Source of the DNA: Eutreptiella sp. 'Long Island Sound 2002'
Taxonomy: Eukaryota; Euglenozoa; Euglenophyceae; Eutreptiales; Eutreptiaceae
Assembly: GCA_964036045.1 (NCBI GenBank)
Contig: OZ038379.1
Coordinates: 83,266,482-83,330,481, forward strand
Length of the DNA stretch: 64,000 nucleotides
Direction: 5' to 3'
How positions within the stretch are numbered: the first letter of the stretch is position 1; each line of letters begins with the position of its first letter. The notes under the pieces are model-generated. The model was not told the origin of the DNA, did no database searches, and saw only the letters and a list, made by a program, of their open reading frames with translations. The translations under genes and the position numbers were made by a program. This document shows, one piece after another, positions 45,628 to 57,565 of the stretch.

Positions 45628-46414
45628 AGTAAGAAAAAGTGCTTTTCCTTTGCTTTGAGGCATACTCTAGTTGTATTAGAGATGCACTGAGCATCCATGC
45701 ATTTTAATCTTAGTATTGGTCCCACCAAAACTGGTGATAACACATTTTGACCTATGGAACCAAACACCCAATCAGGATATGGAGTGGACCCCTTAATCCC
45801 CTTTCAATGTGAAGTAAAACATCTTTTCCTGAGTTGACTGAGCACTGACATATCCAAGGCAGAGCCTATGAATTTATCTATGTTTTTCCATGAATTCTTA
45901 GCTATCCTAGTGGTATGCACCCTAGGGGGCTGGGCACCTCTTTTTGAGAGGTCCTGGGTTCAATTCCCGGTCAGCCTAGCTAAGTAGGAAGATCCCATGT
46001 GACATGGCAGTGACCTCATCGCCACATACCATGCCACCTCAGCATATATGGGACCCAAAACAAAGAGTGCACATCTCCTGAGATGGCACTATGGAGAGAG
46101 AGTGACCATGGGGCAGTTTTCTAACTCTTTTCCCAAAACATTTCAGCTATCTTTGTGAATTTGCATTCATTTGTAATCTGAGTTGCAGTTTCTGTGAATA
46201 TCCAATCATCTTTCACTGTTCACACTGCAGCCCTTCATGCTTTGATCCTGATCTTCTCCTCTTTGCATACTTCTGGCTTGGGTTATCCTGGATTGACTCT
46301 ATTTCTGCAAAACAAAGGTTTTCTTCTTCCAAAACAAGCAGCAGGAAACCCTACACCTACAGCAAGCAGCAGGAGAAGCAAAAACACAGTGCTGAAAACA
46401 CTACAAACTTTTCT
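45628..46414 (+). repeat. Element 3 3' LTR (787 bp)
   Basis: Uninterrupted LTR copy from AGTAAGAAAAAG to AAACTTTTCT. Its ends are short imperfect inverted repeats of each other. It is followed by the target duplication GACCC (46415-46419) and then element 1 gag. Confidence 0.93.
45898..45983 (+). other. tRNA-like sequence in the element 3 3' LTR
   Basis: Second copy of the segment at 22194-22279, with the same D-arm, anticodon-arm and T-arm features and B-box-like GGTTCAATTCC. Conservation in both LTRs shows it was part of the element before insertion. Confidence 0.6.
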
Positions 46415-46419
46415 GACCC

Positions 46420-49172
46420 AGCACCCGTCGTGCTGAGACCTGTATTCCCGGAACGAGAGCGGTGGGTTCCCGATCCTCCTTGGCTCATTGCCCTTCTTGG
46501 GTCCCACCCGGCTCCATCTTGACCGATCCTGCCCATGGTCCCTCACGTTGTGCGCCACAAACGCGAAGAAGTGGGCCTCCTCGTGATCCTCCCGGGACCA
46601 GGTCCAGTCGTCTTGGCCGCTTCCACTACCATTCTCCGCAGAGTTGGTCGTGTCCTCCTGGATCTTCCGATGATGGCGGTCTTCTCGGTGGCCTCGTTGT
46701 CCATGACCATGTCGATCCTGCACGTGGGCCTCGTTCTTCGCATTGAGCTTCATATCCACCGTGATGTACTTCACGATCTCGTCCAGGCCAATTGGGGGAG
46801 GATGACCTGCATCCTCAGCGGCTCCCCGCGCCTCCACTCCACGTTGTTGAGGCGCAGCAACCTTTGCCCAATGGAGTCTCCAAATACCTCCACGTACACG
46901 GCGTTCTTCAGTCCCAACATCCGGTTGGGCTCGCCCAGGTTCCTCCTGAAGAACTCCATGATACTCGCATGGGTATCCTCCGCCGCCATGATCCTCACTG
47001 CCACGCGCTTCTTCGCCCGCTTCTTCTCCTCGTCCTCCACTCGCCTCTTCCAGTGGCCGGGGAGGACGTCCTTCAGCAGGTGGCGGATCTGGCTGGACTC
47101 GTTCCAGTCCTCCCCCAGCTTGAGGCTCCGTCGGTACTTCCGCAGGTACCGGTTCCACTCCCGGACTCGCAACTCACCGCGGTCCAGCTGCAGCGGGATG
47201 GACCACAAATCCTGCAGCTTCTGATTCGGAGCTTCCACCCGCTCCTCATCCTCCAACCACTGGAGGCAGGCGTGCTCCGTACAGATCAATCCTTCCAGGA
47301 TCTGATCCCGCAGCTCCTCCTTCAGGTCCTGCGCCAGCCGGTGTGGGAATGTCCGGCATACCCACTTGTCCCGCGGCGCTCCCCGCATCTCACCGACGAC
47401 CTCCTCGGCAAAGTCCTCCCAATCCAGGATGAAGTCATCCAGGTTGGAGGGGTTGCCATCGTAGTAGGGGATTTTGATTCCCCTGAGGTCGTCAATCCTG
47501 ATGGCGTCTCCGACGTCCCCAGCCACCACTCCACCGAGACGGATACCACCTGTGGCCGGGGGGTGTGAGTACACTCCCCGTACATCCCTCTCCTCCATGG
47601 AGTGCTGTCCAGTTGGGCCTGAACCTATAGGGTTTGGAATGCGGGAAGGACTTGCTCCATCGGCCGTCCATATCCCCGTATTGGGGTCCTTCGCCCACAC
47701 GTTTCCGCCTGGATGACCTCGACCATGTCGGTCGGCGCTTCCCATGGTTCGCGCCTGCATGGTCTGGCCCTGGATCTCCTCTTCCGCATAAACTGCATGG
47801 GCAGTCGTAGTGATCGGTAGATCCTGGGCGGCGTGGGACATCTGTACCGTCAGGCTCCTCGGGTCCGTGGTTACGTGCCCTTCCCGCATGGACCCAGCCG
47901 GTGCCGTGTGTTCACCGAGCATTGTGGATTCTCTGAACATGGGAACAAACGGCAGCGCACCCGGGTCAACACGCGAAGGCGCGTAGGGTGCCTCTGCAGG
48001 GCTGCCCATGGGTTTATCCATGGCGCTCCTGAGGGTCTTAACCCGCTCCACCAGCTCTGCCACGGCCGGCTTTGCCGGGAGCTCCGGACCCGAGGCGAGG
48101 GGCTGTAGCTCCTCTAGCCTTTTCAGGCGTCCCGACATGTCCTCCACCAGGTGGAGGAGGCTGTCCACCACTCTCTGCTGCTTCTCCAGGGCCAGCTCCA
48201 GATTCTCCCGGTACCGGTCCCGTTCCGCTCGCAGCTCCGTCATGTCTCTCTCCACTGCCGACTGATCATCCACGATCCCGGCGACGTCCTCCTCTAGGCC
48301 GTCCTTCGCGTTGTCCAGGCTGTCGAGACGATGCACGATGGTGTCCATCCCCATCTTTCGGTACTTGCCCATGAGGAAGGACACGTGCTCGCAGTGGCAC
48401 TCAGCGTGCTTTCCGCCGGATTCCGCGCATCCCGCGGTTCCCGGCGCCTCGGACTCTTCCGCCATGGGTGTATCGCCCATGCTATCCCGCGATGGCTCCG
48501 TGTGCCGGGCCACAGGCGCCGTCCTGGCTCTGGCGGGCCTCTCCAACGCCTCGGCGTCATGCTCCAGGCTGGGTTCTGGGGCCGTGTTCGCCCTTGTGGG
48601 CGGTCTGGCCGTCTCCTCCGACTCCGAAGGCTGCTCATAGGCTGTCCGATAGCCCTCGGAGTGCCCCTCGGAGTCCCACAGCCTGACCGGGCTGGGGTCC
48701 GTATCCATAGCCCCGGCGTCCCGTGCCGCGGACTTGGGTGACCTGCGCTTCCGGTAGCGCCGGGCCCGTCCTCCACTGCTGCCTGAATGGCAGGCCTCCT
48801 CAGAGTCCTCCGCGGCGGAGTGGAGGTTGCATGCCGACGCTCACACATGGAGACCAGGTCCTCCATGTCAGGTTCTCCTCTTCCCGAACGTCGTACTTCT
48901 CTTCGGGCTTCAACTTCCGGACTTCGCCATGCCCATGAGCGTCTCGGCTCTGCTTTGGCTCCAATCTCCGGCGTGGTCTCCACCGAGTCCACAATACGCA
49001 CCCGGGGCGTACTTGGGCAGGGCTCATAGGGGCCCAAGTCCCCGGGTCGGCGGTAGGTAGGGGCAGCAGGTAAGCCTCTGCTACCATAAAGAAGGTCCTC
49101 ACCAGGACCGGCCCCCGCTGTGCCCTCTGCGCCTGTTACCCCTGCTGATTTACTCCGGATCAACGATTGCAT
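46420..49172 (-). pseudogene. gag: Element 1 gag, main part, frameshifted
   Basis: Homologous to element 2 Gag. It starts from an ATG in the 5' LTR (49172) and reads through the primer binding site. A 10-base loss near 48835 and a one-base loss near 46795 split it into three frames (49172 to about 48836, then to about 46795, then to 46420). Coiled-coil and capsid-like regions are recognisable. The zinc knuckle is cut by element 3 after its first Cys-Trp; the remainder is at 21571-21923. Confidence 0.9.
49074..49086 (-). promoter_or_regulatory. Element 1 primer binding site (initiator Met tRNA type)
   Basis: TGGTAGCAGAGGC on the minus strand directly after the 5' LTR, identical to that of element 2. 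Confidence 0.88.
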
Positions 49173-49561
49173 TCCTCAAACTCCAGGGTCCAAAATCGAA
49201 AAAAAAAGAAAAGAAAATCCTCCTTCAACCCTGAACAGCAACCGGATCCCACAAATACAGCAATAACCCGATCCACAATCCAATACACACTGCGGGCTTC
49301 CGTTCAGCACACCGGTCGTCCCACGGTGGCGGGCATGTACAAGAATTGCACCAAAGAAGAAAGCCCTGAAATTGGCATATGAACACAAATAAAGCAAAGT
49401 TGGGGAAAGAGGTAAACATACACATTCACAGCCATAAACCCCTCATTCCCTGGACTCAAGACCTTCTCTTGACTCACCCAAATATTGCCCTGAACCAGGT
49501 CAAATGAGATGGCTCAATGCCATGTGTCACAAGTCACTACACAAAACCCCAAAAATGTGTT

Positions 49562-49649
49562 CACTCCCAAGCCTCTAAATCCTAGCCCAATAGGGGAGGT
49601 GGCGTGTCATGGCCTAGAGTGGCACTCAGGACCATACCCTACCCTGACA
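49562..49649. repeat. 88-bp direct repeat, left copy
   Basis: LTR-derived segment beginning CACTCCCAAGCCTCTAAATC and ending CCCTGACA, duplicated on the far side of the GC-rich insertion. Confidence 0.9.
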
Positions 49650-51229
49650 GGTTTGAGGTTTGAGGTTTGATTTTGCGGGTACTAGACGCCTTTCGGCCCC
49701 GGGGGGCCACCTGGTCGGGCCAGGTGATATCCTCCCCACCGGGTCCTAGTGGGGGGCCCTCCAAGACGCACCTCCTGCCTGGTGGCGGAGTCCCCCGGGT
49801 TCACAGAGCTCGGAGCCCCGTCCTTCCCCGGCTTCCCCGTTTCGCCACTCCCCGGTCAGTGCATCAATTCGCAGCCGTGGCTGCGGGCGCTTACCCACTG
49901 CGTCGCCCCCCTAATGCGTGGTCGCCCGGGGCGCCGGCGCCGCCGGGCCCGTGCTACTGGCTTGTCGCCAGTGGGACCCCCTTGGGCTGGCGCGGAGGCT
50001 GCCTAGCCTAGGGGTTGGGGCGTGGCGCTGTGCGCCACTACTGCCTTGGCGGGTGCAGTGCCCCGTCTGTGTGTGCGCGGCGCTCGCGGCCGGTTCGGGG
50101 GGTTCGGGCCGGTACCTGGTGTTGTGTCTCTCTCTTTTCCCCCTCCCCGCCCCGCGTGTTCGGCGCTGCGTGTGGCGGGCCGTCCCGTCCGGGTGTCCCT
50201 TACCCTCGCTCGCTGGTACGCCATTCCACGTGGTCTGTGCGTTCCGCGCGCTCGGTCCGGTTGCCCTTCTGGTAGTCCCCGCGTGTCCCTTTCGTGTGTG
50301 TGCGCTCGCGCTCTCGCGGTGTCCGCCCCCCCCCCCCTGGGTGGTGTGGCGTGCGCACCTCGCGTGGCCCCGGCACTGGGCGCTGGTAGGGCCGTTCCAC
50401 GTGGTCCGTGCCCCTCCGCGTGTCCTGTTCCGGTCCCTTGCTCCGTCTGGCGTGCTTGGGGGGGGGCGGTCCGGTCCCGGTTCCCCCCTACTTGGCTTGG
50501 GGTTGTGGGGGTGGCAGCAGGGCGTCCCCGGGGGGGGTGCCTTCTACCGTTGCGAGGGGCGTCTGGGGTCATGCGCTCCCCCTCCCCCGACTGCCCGCTC
50601 ACTGGGTGGGCTGCCGGGGCCCGTGATCCACGTGTTTCGGGCGCGGGGGTGCGGGTGTGGGGGCCCTGCTCTGTCCCCTCGGCCAGCACGCCCTGTGGGG
50701 GCTGCGCGCCGCGGGGCGGGTCCGTGGCGTTCATGTGCTGGGGGGCGGGCTGGCGGGGGGGGGGGGCGTGCGCCGTACCCCCCGTTTGTGCGGCCGGGGG
50801 GGGGCCTGTAGGGAGGGGGGTCGCTCTGCCTCATTCCGTCCCTCTGCCTTCCCTGGGCAGGCAACAAAGCGGGTGTCACTGGCGTTGTGCTGTCCATGGG
50901 GGGCGTGGCCCCCCATACCACTCCGGTTCGTGCTCACCAGGCTTCTCTGGGTACGATCTGTGCGGCGTCCTGGCGCGTAGGCGCGGGCTCGCTTGTTCTT
51001 CGCGGCCCCCATGGGGGCCGGCGGCTGGGGCGGGGGGGCGGGTCGCGCTCCGGCTCCTCTCTCGGGCGGGGAGGGACCATCCCCCCTGCCTCAGGGGGTG
51101 GGGGCCGGGGCCCCAGCGGCCCGCGGGCCGGTGGGGGGGCGGGGGGGGGTGTCACGCCGCGGCCTCCCTGCTCCCCTTCTGGGCGGCGGCCTGCGGTACT
51201 GAATCCTGGCCCCCTTCGTGTCGCCGGCG
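49650..51229 (-). mobile_element. GC-rich 1.58 kb insertion flanked by an 88-bp direct repeat
   Basis: LTR bases 49562-49649 are repeated at 51230-51317 with about three differences; the DNA between is absent from the other LTR copies. It starts GGTTTGAGGTTTGAGGTTTG on the plus strand, so on the minus strand it would end in (CCTCAAA)n, like the short tandem tails of some non-LTR elements. No inverted ends were found. The body is very GC-rich with long open frames on both strands (297 and 434 codons plus, 243 minus), which I attribute to composition. Strand and class are inference. Confidence 0.6.
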
Positions 51230-51317
51230 CACTCCCAAGCCTCTAAATCCTAGCCCAATAGGGGAGGTGGCGTGTCATGGCCCAGAGTGGCACTCAGGAC
51301 CATGCCCTACGCTGACA
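51230..51317. repeat. 88-bp direct repeat, right copy
   Basis: Same segment as 49562-49649 with a few substitutions, after which the LTR sequence resumes (TATACTTAGTTGG). Confidence 0.9.
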
Positions 51318-53116
51318 TATACTTAGTTGGACTTGGAGTCAAATGGGCTTAGAGATATGCCCCATGAGTTTGAACTCATAACATGCCAAAAACTGCCAAT
51401 TCACACCATATTGGCCATATATCAAATATATGCTCAAAATTGAAGTTACCACTTATCCGAAGGCTCAAAGTATGCATGGAATCGAAGTCTAGTATTCATG
51501 GAGGATAGATACCAAAGGTCAATGCCCATGTACATCCCCACTTTACCCTCGAAATGCCTTCGGATATGGGCGCCACGCACTGCTCAAGTCAGCCCATGAT
51601 CTTGAGACCAATTCTTGTGATCCTTCGTGCGCCAAGCCAAATGGAGTACACGATCCGGCATATGGTGGTGTTCAACTCCGAAGCATTTGTCAACATATGA
51701 ACAACATACCATGGTTCGACTCTCCATAGGCTCGTTGCTGTTCGCCGACCAGGTAAGTACACAAAACGCAAAAATGAGCAAAAATTGAGGTCAAAAACAT
51801 GAAAATATGTCCAAACACAAAGTTGTCATGATAGTATATCTCTATGCTCACCCATGATATCCGCTCATGGTTCAATACACAAATGATTGGAACCATTTGC
51901 AAACCATTCCCCCACTTGGATCCCCAATCGGGCGCATGGAGATACCTTCGCCACTCATATCTACATGCCCCATGAAAATGGGAGTGCACTCATGGATCTC
52001 TTTACCAAACTTACCATGAGCGATACATACGCGGTAGACTTAGTCTAGCGCTTTGAATTCCACAATTGGGACATGGGCAAAGCCCTTGTCACGTGTGGCT
52101 CCCCATCTCTTCGGCCACACGAAGATATATAACATGGTCATGAGCATATCAAGACATATACTACCAATATCACACATAGCCCTTAAAATAGGCTCCCACC
52201 ATGGTATGCCATGCCTCTCCATGGTCATAACTTTGGGTTAAATGGACGTGGGAACCTAAGGAAAGATGCTATGCAACCGCAAGACTCATGCGCTACACTC
52301 GAAAGTCATAATATCAAGTCCGAACACATGGTCAACAAGTTATAAACAAGTTTCCACCATGTTGACCATGATCCTATGATACAACGAGTGTGTGTGACGA
52401 CTTAAGGGGTTGGACCCTACTAGAAATAAGTTGAGACTAAGGCGCTTGCAACGCAACCTTCCTTATTCTCTTTCCTCACACTCGCGCGTAGGAATGGCCC
52501 TTCAAAGTGGTCCCACGATTCACTTTTGTTTCCCTTTTATCTCCCAGTCAAATGGGTGGCAAGTATAAGGGAAACCTGATTTGGGCATAGAGAAAGGAGT
52601 ATGACCACTCAAAGAAGACCAAATTAAGTGCGGCGATGTCGAAGTCGAAAATCCGATTTCGACATCGTGGAAAATTCAGATTAAAATTTCGAGTGCATAT
52701 TTAGAAAATTGCGGAAGCAACGAACCCTTTACTGATGAAATCTGACCCTTCATCGGGGTTTCCGCCAAAATATCTGGAAATAACAGTTAACCAATCGGTT
52801 ACCGCAAAATCGCGAGCCAACTGACAGTCGCCGATACATTGACCATCAGAACGGAAGGTGGAAAAATTACGGAAACATTATGATAAAAAAACCCTGTTGA
52901 TTCCTGATATTCTGATATATAAATCTCAGCTGGCGGCTCCTCGGTACTCAATATGGCCGCTCATAGCCGGAATGGCCAAACCTATCACACTATCACATCG
53001 GGTTAGTTCAGGTGGATGGGAGAGTATGATATCAGCCAATGGCGGCCTGCCGGCACATAGATACACACCCCAAGTGACGCAAAGATGGCCACGGGGGTCC
53101 GAACCGGCTTCAGGAG

Positions 53117-54360
53117 ATGATCCCCGGGCCGCCGTGCCGTCTCCTCCCTTGCGGATGGCCGGTGCAGGATTCGCGTCGTGTGTGCGCGGCGGTGCATCGT
53201 CGCTGCAGTGCCGGTGGCCGGCTGTGGTGGACAGGGCAAGGGTGTGCCGTGTCGGGTGGGGCGGGGTGGTCCCGCGTGTTCATGAGGGTGTGTTCCCCGT
53301 TTTGGCTCGCCTCAGCTCAGGGCCCTGAGGGGTCCCCCACACGCAGCACGAGGGCGCTGCGGAGGGCACTGAGGATTTCGTGCACGAGGGCCGCACGTGC
53401 CGCCCGGGCCTCCGTCTCAGTGCCGATGGTGGGCTGCAGTTGCTCGCCTAGCGCCAGCGCCCGGATCTGGTGGATCGCGAAGACGGGGCACAGGTAGGGA
53501 GCAGTGGGGGTCTCTGCCGTCCGCTCGCGCTGGGGGATGGCCTCCAGCTGCTGCCGGGCGTCCAGGTGGAACCTCCATGTCGCCGACCATACTCTGGTGT
53601 GCCGCCAGCGGCGCCGCGCCTAGCGCCAGAGGCAGTAGAGGGCATGACCTGGGTGCCAGCTGCCGACCGTCCCCGACACGATCGCCGTCCGGGGGTCCGG
53701 GGGCAGGCCGTTGAGCAGGAGGGTGGGGCTGTTTGGCAGGGCCGTGGTCGCCAGGAGCATGGAGTCGACGGCCTCCAGACTCCAGTGGCTCTCCTGCGGG
53801 TGCGGGATGATCCGCACTAGGTAGTAGTGGCCATTTTCCAACACGATCACGACGATGGTGCTGGGGTCATGTTCGTGCGGCTAGGGCGCTGCGCATGCCG
53901 TCTCCGGGTACCGCTCCGCCATGCTCGTCAGGTTACGCCCCCTGTCGCGGTCTGTCCCGCTTTCCCATTCTGATCCGCCAGGCCTTCGTACGGTCTCATG
54001 CGGAGGGTTTCGGGTCTCGGCGGTTGGGCGGCCCGCTCCCGGCCCCCGGTGCTGGGCGCGGGCCTGGGGTCCGTCGTTGGTGCTATGAGCGTGTGTGCCC
54101 GGCCCAGGTGTGGGATTCATACGCCTCCCTGGGCTGGCTTGTGGGTGTTGAACCACCAGATCCACGCTTCAACAAGGTTGTTCGAGATCTGTGTCCGGGG
54201 GCTGACGAGCGCCTGGAGCTGCCGCACAAAGATTTCGGTTTTTGCGGCGTGGGGCAGGGGGACCATGGCGAAGAGCCTGCTCGCGTTGACGTCTGGAGGT
54301 GGTCCCAGAGGGCTGCCACTAGCTCGCTCGAGGGTGTGGTGGCTTGGATGCCGTAGAGCC
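53117..54360 (-). pseudogene. Ulp1-like cysteine protease region of a retroelement ORF, broken
   Basis: On the minus strand 54240-54062 reads QLQALVSPRTQIS, EAWIWWFNTHKP and, after a TGA where a Trp codon is expected (about 54122-54120), IPHLGRAHTLIAP. Further on, 53850-53620 reads MIVLENGHYYLVRIIPHP, then HWSLEAVDSM. The His of GHYYLV and Asp of VDS fit the layout of the C48 (Ulp1-like) peptidases found in some large protist retroelement proteins. Several frame changes and stops interrupt it. The left end is cut by the insertion of element 1. Domain assignment is from remembered sequence style and is moderately uncertain. Confidence 0.45.
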
Positions 54361-57300
54361 TTCTCAGTTCCGCGACGTCGAAGGGATCCGTCCTCCTTCG
54401 CTGCGGTGGCCGGGGGGGTGGGTGTGGTATGGTCTCCCGGTCCTGGTTCGGCGTGGCGCTAGTCGGGGAGGGGTGCCCCAGGGTGGTGCCAGGGTCTCCC
54501 CAAGGCACGTACCCCGTGGAGGGTTCCTGTTGCTGGGGCATCGAGCAGGTCGTGGTAGTGGGCAGTGGGTCATCGGACTCCTGAGGGTCGGAGGTCTCCG
54601 TCATTTCTGCGTCCGCCCCTGGGCCGCTCGCGTCGTGTTCCCGTTGTTGCGACACGCCCTCCGCGCCCTGGCGGTTTGACTGTGTTGCAGCTGGGGTGGG
54701 GAACCCCGTGGGGCACGGGCGCGGTTGGTCGGGTGGTCGGTGCCCGTGTCCGGGACCGGTGTCATCGCGGCCCGCTCGCGGCGGCGGGTTTTGAGGGGGG
54801 CGTCCCCCCACCCCTTGCGCAGGCCTTTGGTCGGCCGCGGGCTCTCTTGGCTGCGTGTTCGTGGCGTTTTGTCCCCCCGGCAGCGCGTCGGCCGCCGACC
54901 CTGGGAGGGAGGTGGAGGATGAGCTATACGCCTCGTATGCTGCCCGGTGGGGGCCCGTGTGAAGCGCTGCCAGTCGCTCGCGCTCGGCTGTCGTGTGAAT
55001 GGTGGGGATGTGCGCCCGCTCGGTGCGGGGCCTCTTGGATTGGCATCCCGCATCAGTGGTAGATGATGTCCGTTGGGCGCGGAGGTCGTGGGGACCTCCA
55101 TGGTCCCTGTCCGTATCCTCATGGAACACAAGTAGCCGTGCCGCGGGAGGCGGCGTGCGGCTGCGGCGGCAGGAACGGCTGGGGTTCCTTGTCACCTGGC
55201 GCTTTTCCGGCGTGCCGCCTTGCCTCCCTGAGGTGTGAGGACTACCTGGGCCCCTCTGCGGGGCGAACGGTCGTAGGCGGCTTCTGTACGTGCCAGAGGG
55301 GGAACCCATTCCGGGTGGTGGCCCCCGTGGGTATTCTGGGGAGTTACGGAGCACCACCTGCCTGGGAGGCTCCGGGACATCCTGGGACCGCGGCCGCTGG
55401 TGGCCTGAGGCGTGCCCTTGGTAGCCCGGGGACCCAGGGATGTCCCAGATGTTGTGCTGCTGCATGGCCGTACGGATGCGCAGGGCTGCGCGCTGGTGCC
55501 ATTGCCAGTGCAGTCCGTGGATTTCCTCCGGGCTGTAGGTCCCCATATGCGCTATGAGCCGGGTGGGCCCACATTGCCATTGGCCGGGGTGGTTCATGGT
55601 GGCGGGGGGCGTGTGCCCCATCCGATGGCCGAAGGTGATGTGTCTGCCATGGTGCGGCTTCTTTCCGCACGGTGGCGGGACCGCGAAGTAAGCAGCCATC
55701 AGATGCGGACTGCCAGGGCGAGCTGCCCTGCTGCGGTGAGCCTGTTAATCCATAGGCCCAGGTCTTGGGCCGCCGCTTGGTCCACTTGGCCGCTGGGGGG
55801 GCTGGCGTCGCCTTCCAAGCGTGCGTAGTCCAGATGTCCGGGCGGTCCCCGGCGGTGGGCCGGTAGGCTCACTAGCGGTGTTGGTGCCGGCTTCCATGCG
55901 CGCCCCACTTCCTGGGGCGCCGCGCCCGTCCGGGGTCTGGTTCGCTGCTCCGCTCGCGGCCGCCTGCCCGTCATCCGTAGCGGTAGCATGCTCAGTGCGC
56001 CCCAGGGCGGTGTAATCGCGCTCGAGGTGTGCCTGGCGTCACATCCTGAGGTGTGTGCCCTCCGCATGGTCGCTTCATTGCTCCGGGCGGACGCGTGGTG
56101 CTGCTGGCTTTGGAACGTGTGGGAGTCACCCATGCAGGACTCCATGAAAGCGTCAAAGAGTCCCTGTCGCGGTTGTGTCTGCTGGGCGACGTTTCCCTGC
56201 CAGCCGCACGTTGGGGTGTGTCGGGTGTGATTTCCCGGGTCTCTGACTTCGCGCGGGTTGCAGGTGGGTCCCGTGGTGGCGCCCTTCCCGGCGCGCTTGC
56301 GTCAGCGTGATGCGCCAGGTTCGCCAAGGGGGCGGCGCCCACGCGACCCGCGGGTTGTAACCCATGGGGTGACGGTGGGGGAGGCCGGCCTCACGTCCGG
56401 TGTCCAGCATTGGTTCGTCGGGTTCCGTACCAGGGTGGCCAGCGGTCGATGCCTCGCCGCTTCCGTGTGCCACCATGCCCGGTGGGTCGGCATGCTGTAT
56501 TGCTGGCAGGTCCACTACCCCGCTAGGTTCCCCTACTGGTGGTGGTGTTGTTGTCCGTTGTGGGCGTCCCTGCATGTCCTCCGCGCCCATCGCGGGCTCC
56601 CCGCGTTGTAGTTGGTTTTGCGGTGCGGGCGGGTTGGCTGCATCGTCCGCCGGTCGCGCCCCCTCTCGGGCGTGGCCTTCCGAAACGGGCGGCGGCCCGG
56701 GTTGGCTTCCCGGGCCTGCGGACCGCGGCCGTCAGCCGGGCAAGTGGTGCGTGCCGGGTCTGGACCTGGGTCCGGGTTGGGAGCCGGGCGACCGGGAGAT
56801 GACGGTTCTGTGGGCTGTACCGCCGGCCCAGCTGGTGGGGCGTGGTGCCGCTGGGACGCCCGTTCGGCTTGTGCCGTCGCCGGGAGGTCCCCCGGGGCCG
56901 CTGTGCTGGATCTCGCCAGAGTCTGGGGATTTGGGCCTTCGATGGGGTTGTGGGCGTGGGGGTGCACGGTGTTTGAGGACCGGGTGGCTGTGGTGTCGGT
57001 TGGTGTTGTAGCACGTGCCTGCGTTAGGGGGTCCTCGGGCGGCGCGTTTGCTGGGCCCGCCGTCGGCCGGTCAGGTGTGCCATGGCGTGGGCGGGGCTCC
57101 AGGTGGGCCTGTGTTGCCGCTGCCCGGCTGGCTGCCGGCTGGTGACTGTGTCTGGACTTGCCGGGTGGTGTTTGGGGCTGCGGGGTCGGGTCCATGTGCC
57201 TGTGTGCGGTACCGGGGGGTAGCTCAGGTCGGGTGCCCACCGCAGCCGTACTCGTGGGGCTTGGCACGGCTCCGCTGCCGGGAGGTGACGCCGGGTGTCC

Positions 57301-57565
57301 CTGGATCCATGTCGCCACGTGGTGTGGTGGTGGGTGTCGTTCTGCCGCCCGTTTGGACGCACGCTCTTGTCGGGGGCTCTGTGGCGTGCCGGCCCTCAAT
57401 GGTGCCGGAGCGTCCGTAGTCCGCGTGGCGTTGGCGGCGTGCTGTTGGTGTGGTGTGGTGACGGGTGCGTGGGGGGCGGAGGTGGATGGGCCGGAGGACG
57501 TGGAGGCTGTTGGGGCTTGCGGTGCGCCGACGCCCGACGGTGCCAGGGCGCGTACATTCGTGGCC
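54361..57565 (-). pseudogene. Pro/Arg/Gln-rich linker of the same ORF, frameshifted
   Basis: Open minus-strand pieces 55699-54083 (538 codons), 56145-55699 and 57678-56533 (381 codons) follow one another in different frames. Composition is Pro/Ala/Thr/Gln/Arg-rich with few features; a short less biased segment (HGLHWQWHQRAALRIRTAM) occurs near 55500. It is best read as the disordered middle of one long, now broken protein between a RING-like N-terminus and the protease-like segment. GC composition alone could keep some of these frames open. Confidence 0.35.

Larger units (their letters stand above)
21924..46414 (+). mobile_element. Element 3: Ty3/gypsy retrotransposon (plus strand), split by element 2
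   Basis: Inserted in element 1 gag with the 5-bp duplication GACCC (21919-21923 and 46415-46419); the flanks share GACCCAG, so ends are known to within one or two bases. LTRs are 21924-22406 plus 35608-35912 (5', interrupted) and 45628-46414 (3'). A primer binding site, gag, pol and a purine tract follow in order. LTR ends read AG...CT rather than TG...CA. Pol has a nonsense codon and a frameshift, so this copy is inactive. Its Pol is unrelated in detail to that of elements 1 and 2. Confidence 0.92.
13753..53111 (-). mobile_element. Element 1: degraded Ty3/gypsy retrotransposon hosting two nested insertions
   Basis: It is bounded by the 5-bp duplication AGGAG at 13748-13752 and 53112-53116. 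LTRs are 13753-16106 (3') and 49087-53111 (5', enlarged by an insertion). Its own internal DNA is 16107-21923 and 46420-49086; the middle is element 3, itself split by element 2. Gag and pol each carry frameshifts, pol a nonsense codon, the protease DTG reads DMG, and the second integrase aspartate is an asparagine, so it is dead. It belongs to the same family as element 2 but a distinct LTR subgroup: its two LTRs share variants (for example near 13950 and 49290) that differ from both LTRs of element 2. Confidence 0.92.
49087..53111 (-). repeat. Element 1 5' LTR, enlarged by a 1.67 kb insertion
   Basis: Matches 13753-16106 except for an insertion plus target duplication between about 49650 and 51317; without it the length returns to about 2354 bp. 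It ends CCGGCTTC at the target duplication AGGAG. Confidence 0.92.

Noticed and set aside
49918-51326. 297- and 434-codon frames in the GC-rich insertion
   Set aside because: Very GC-rich DNA with G and C runs; opposite-strand frames are equally open, no domain is recognisable, and the longer one runs into LTR sequence.
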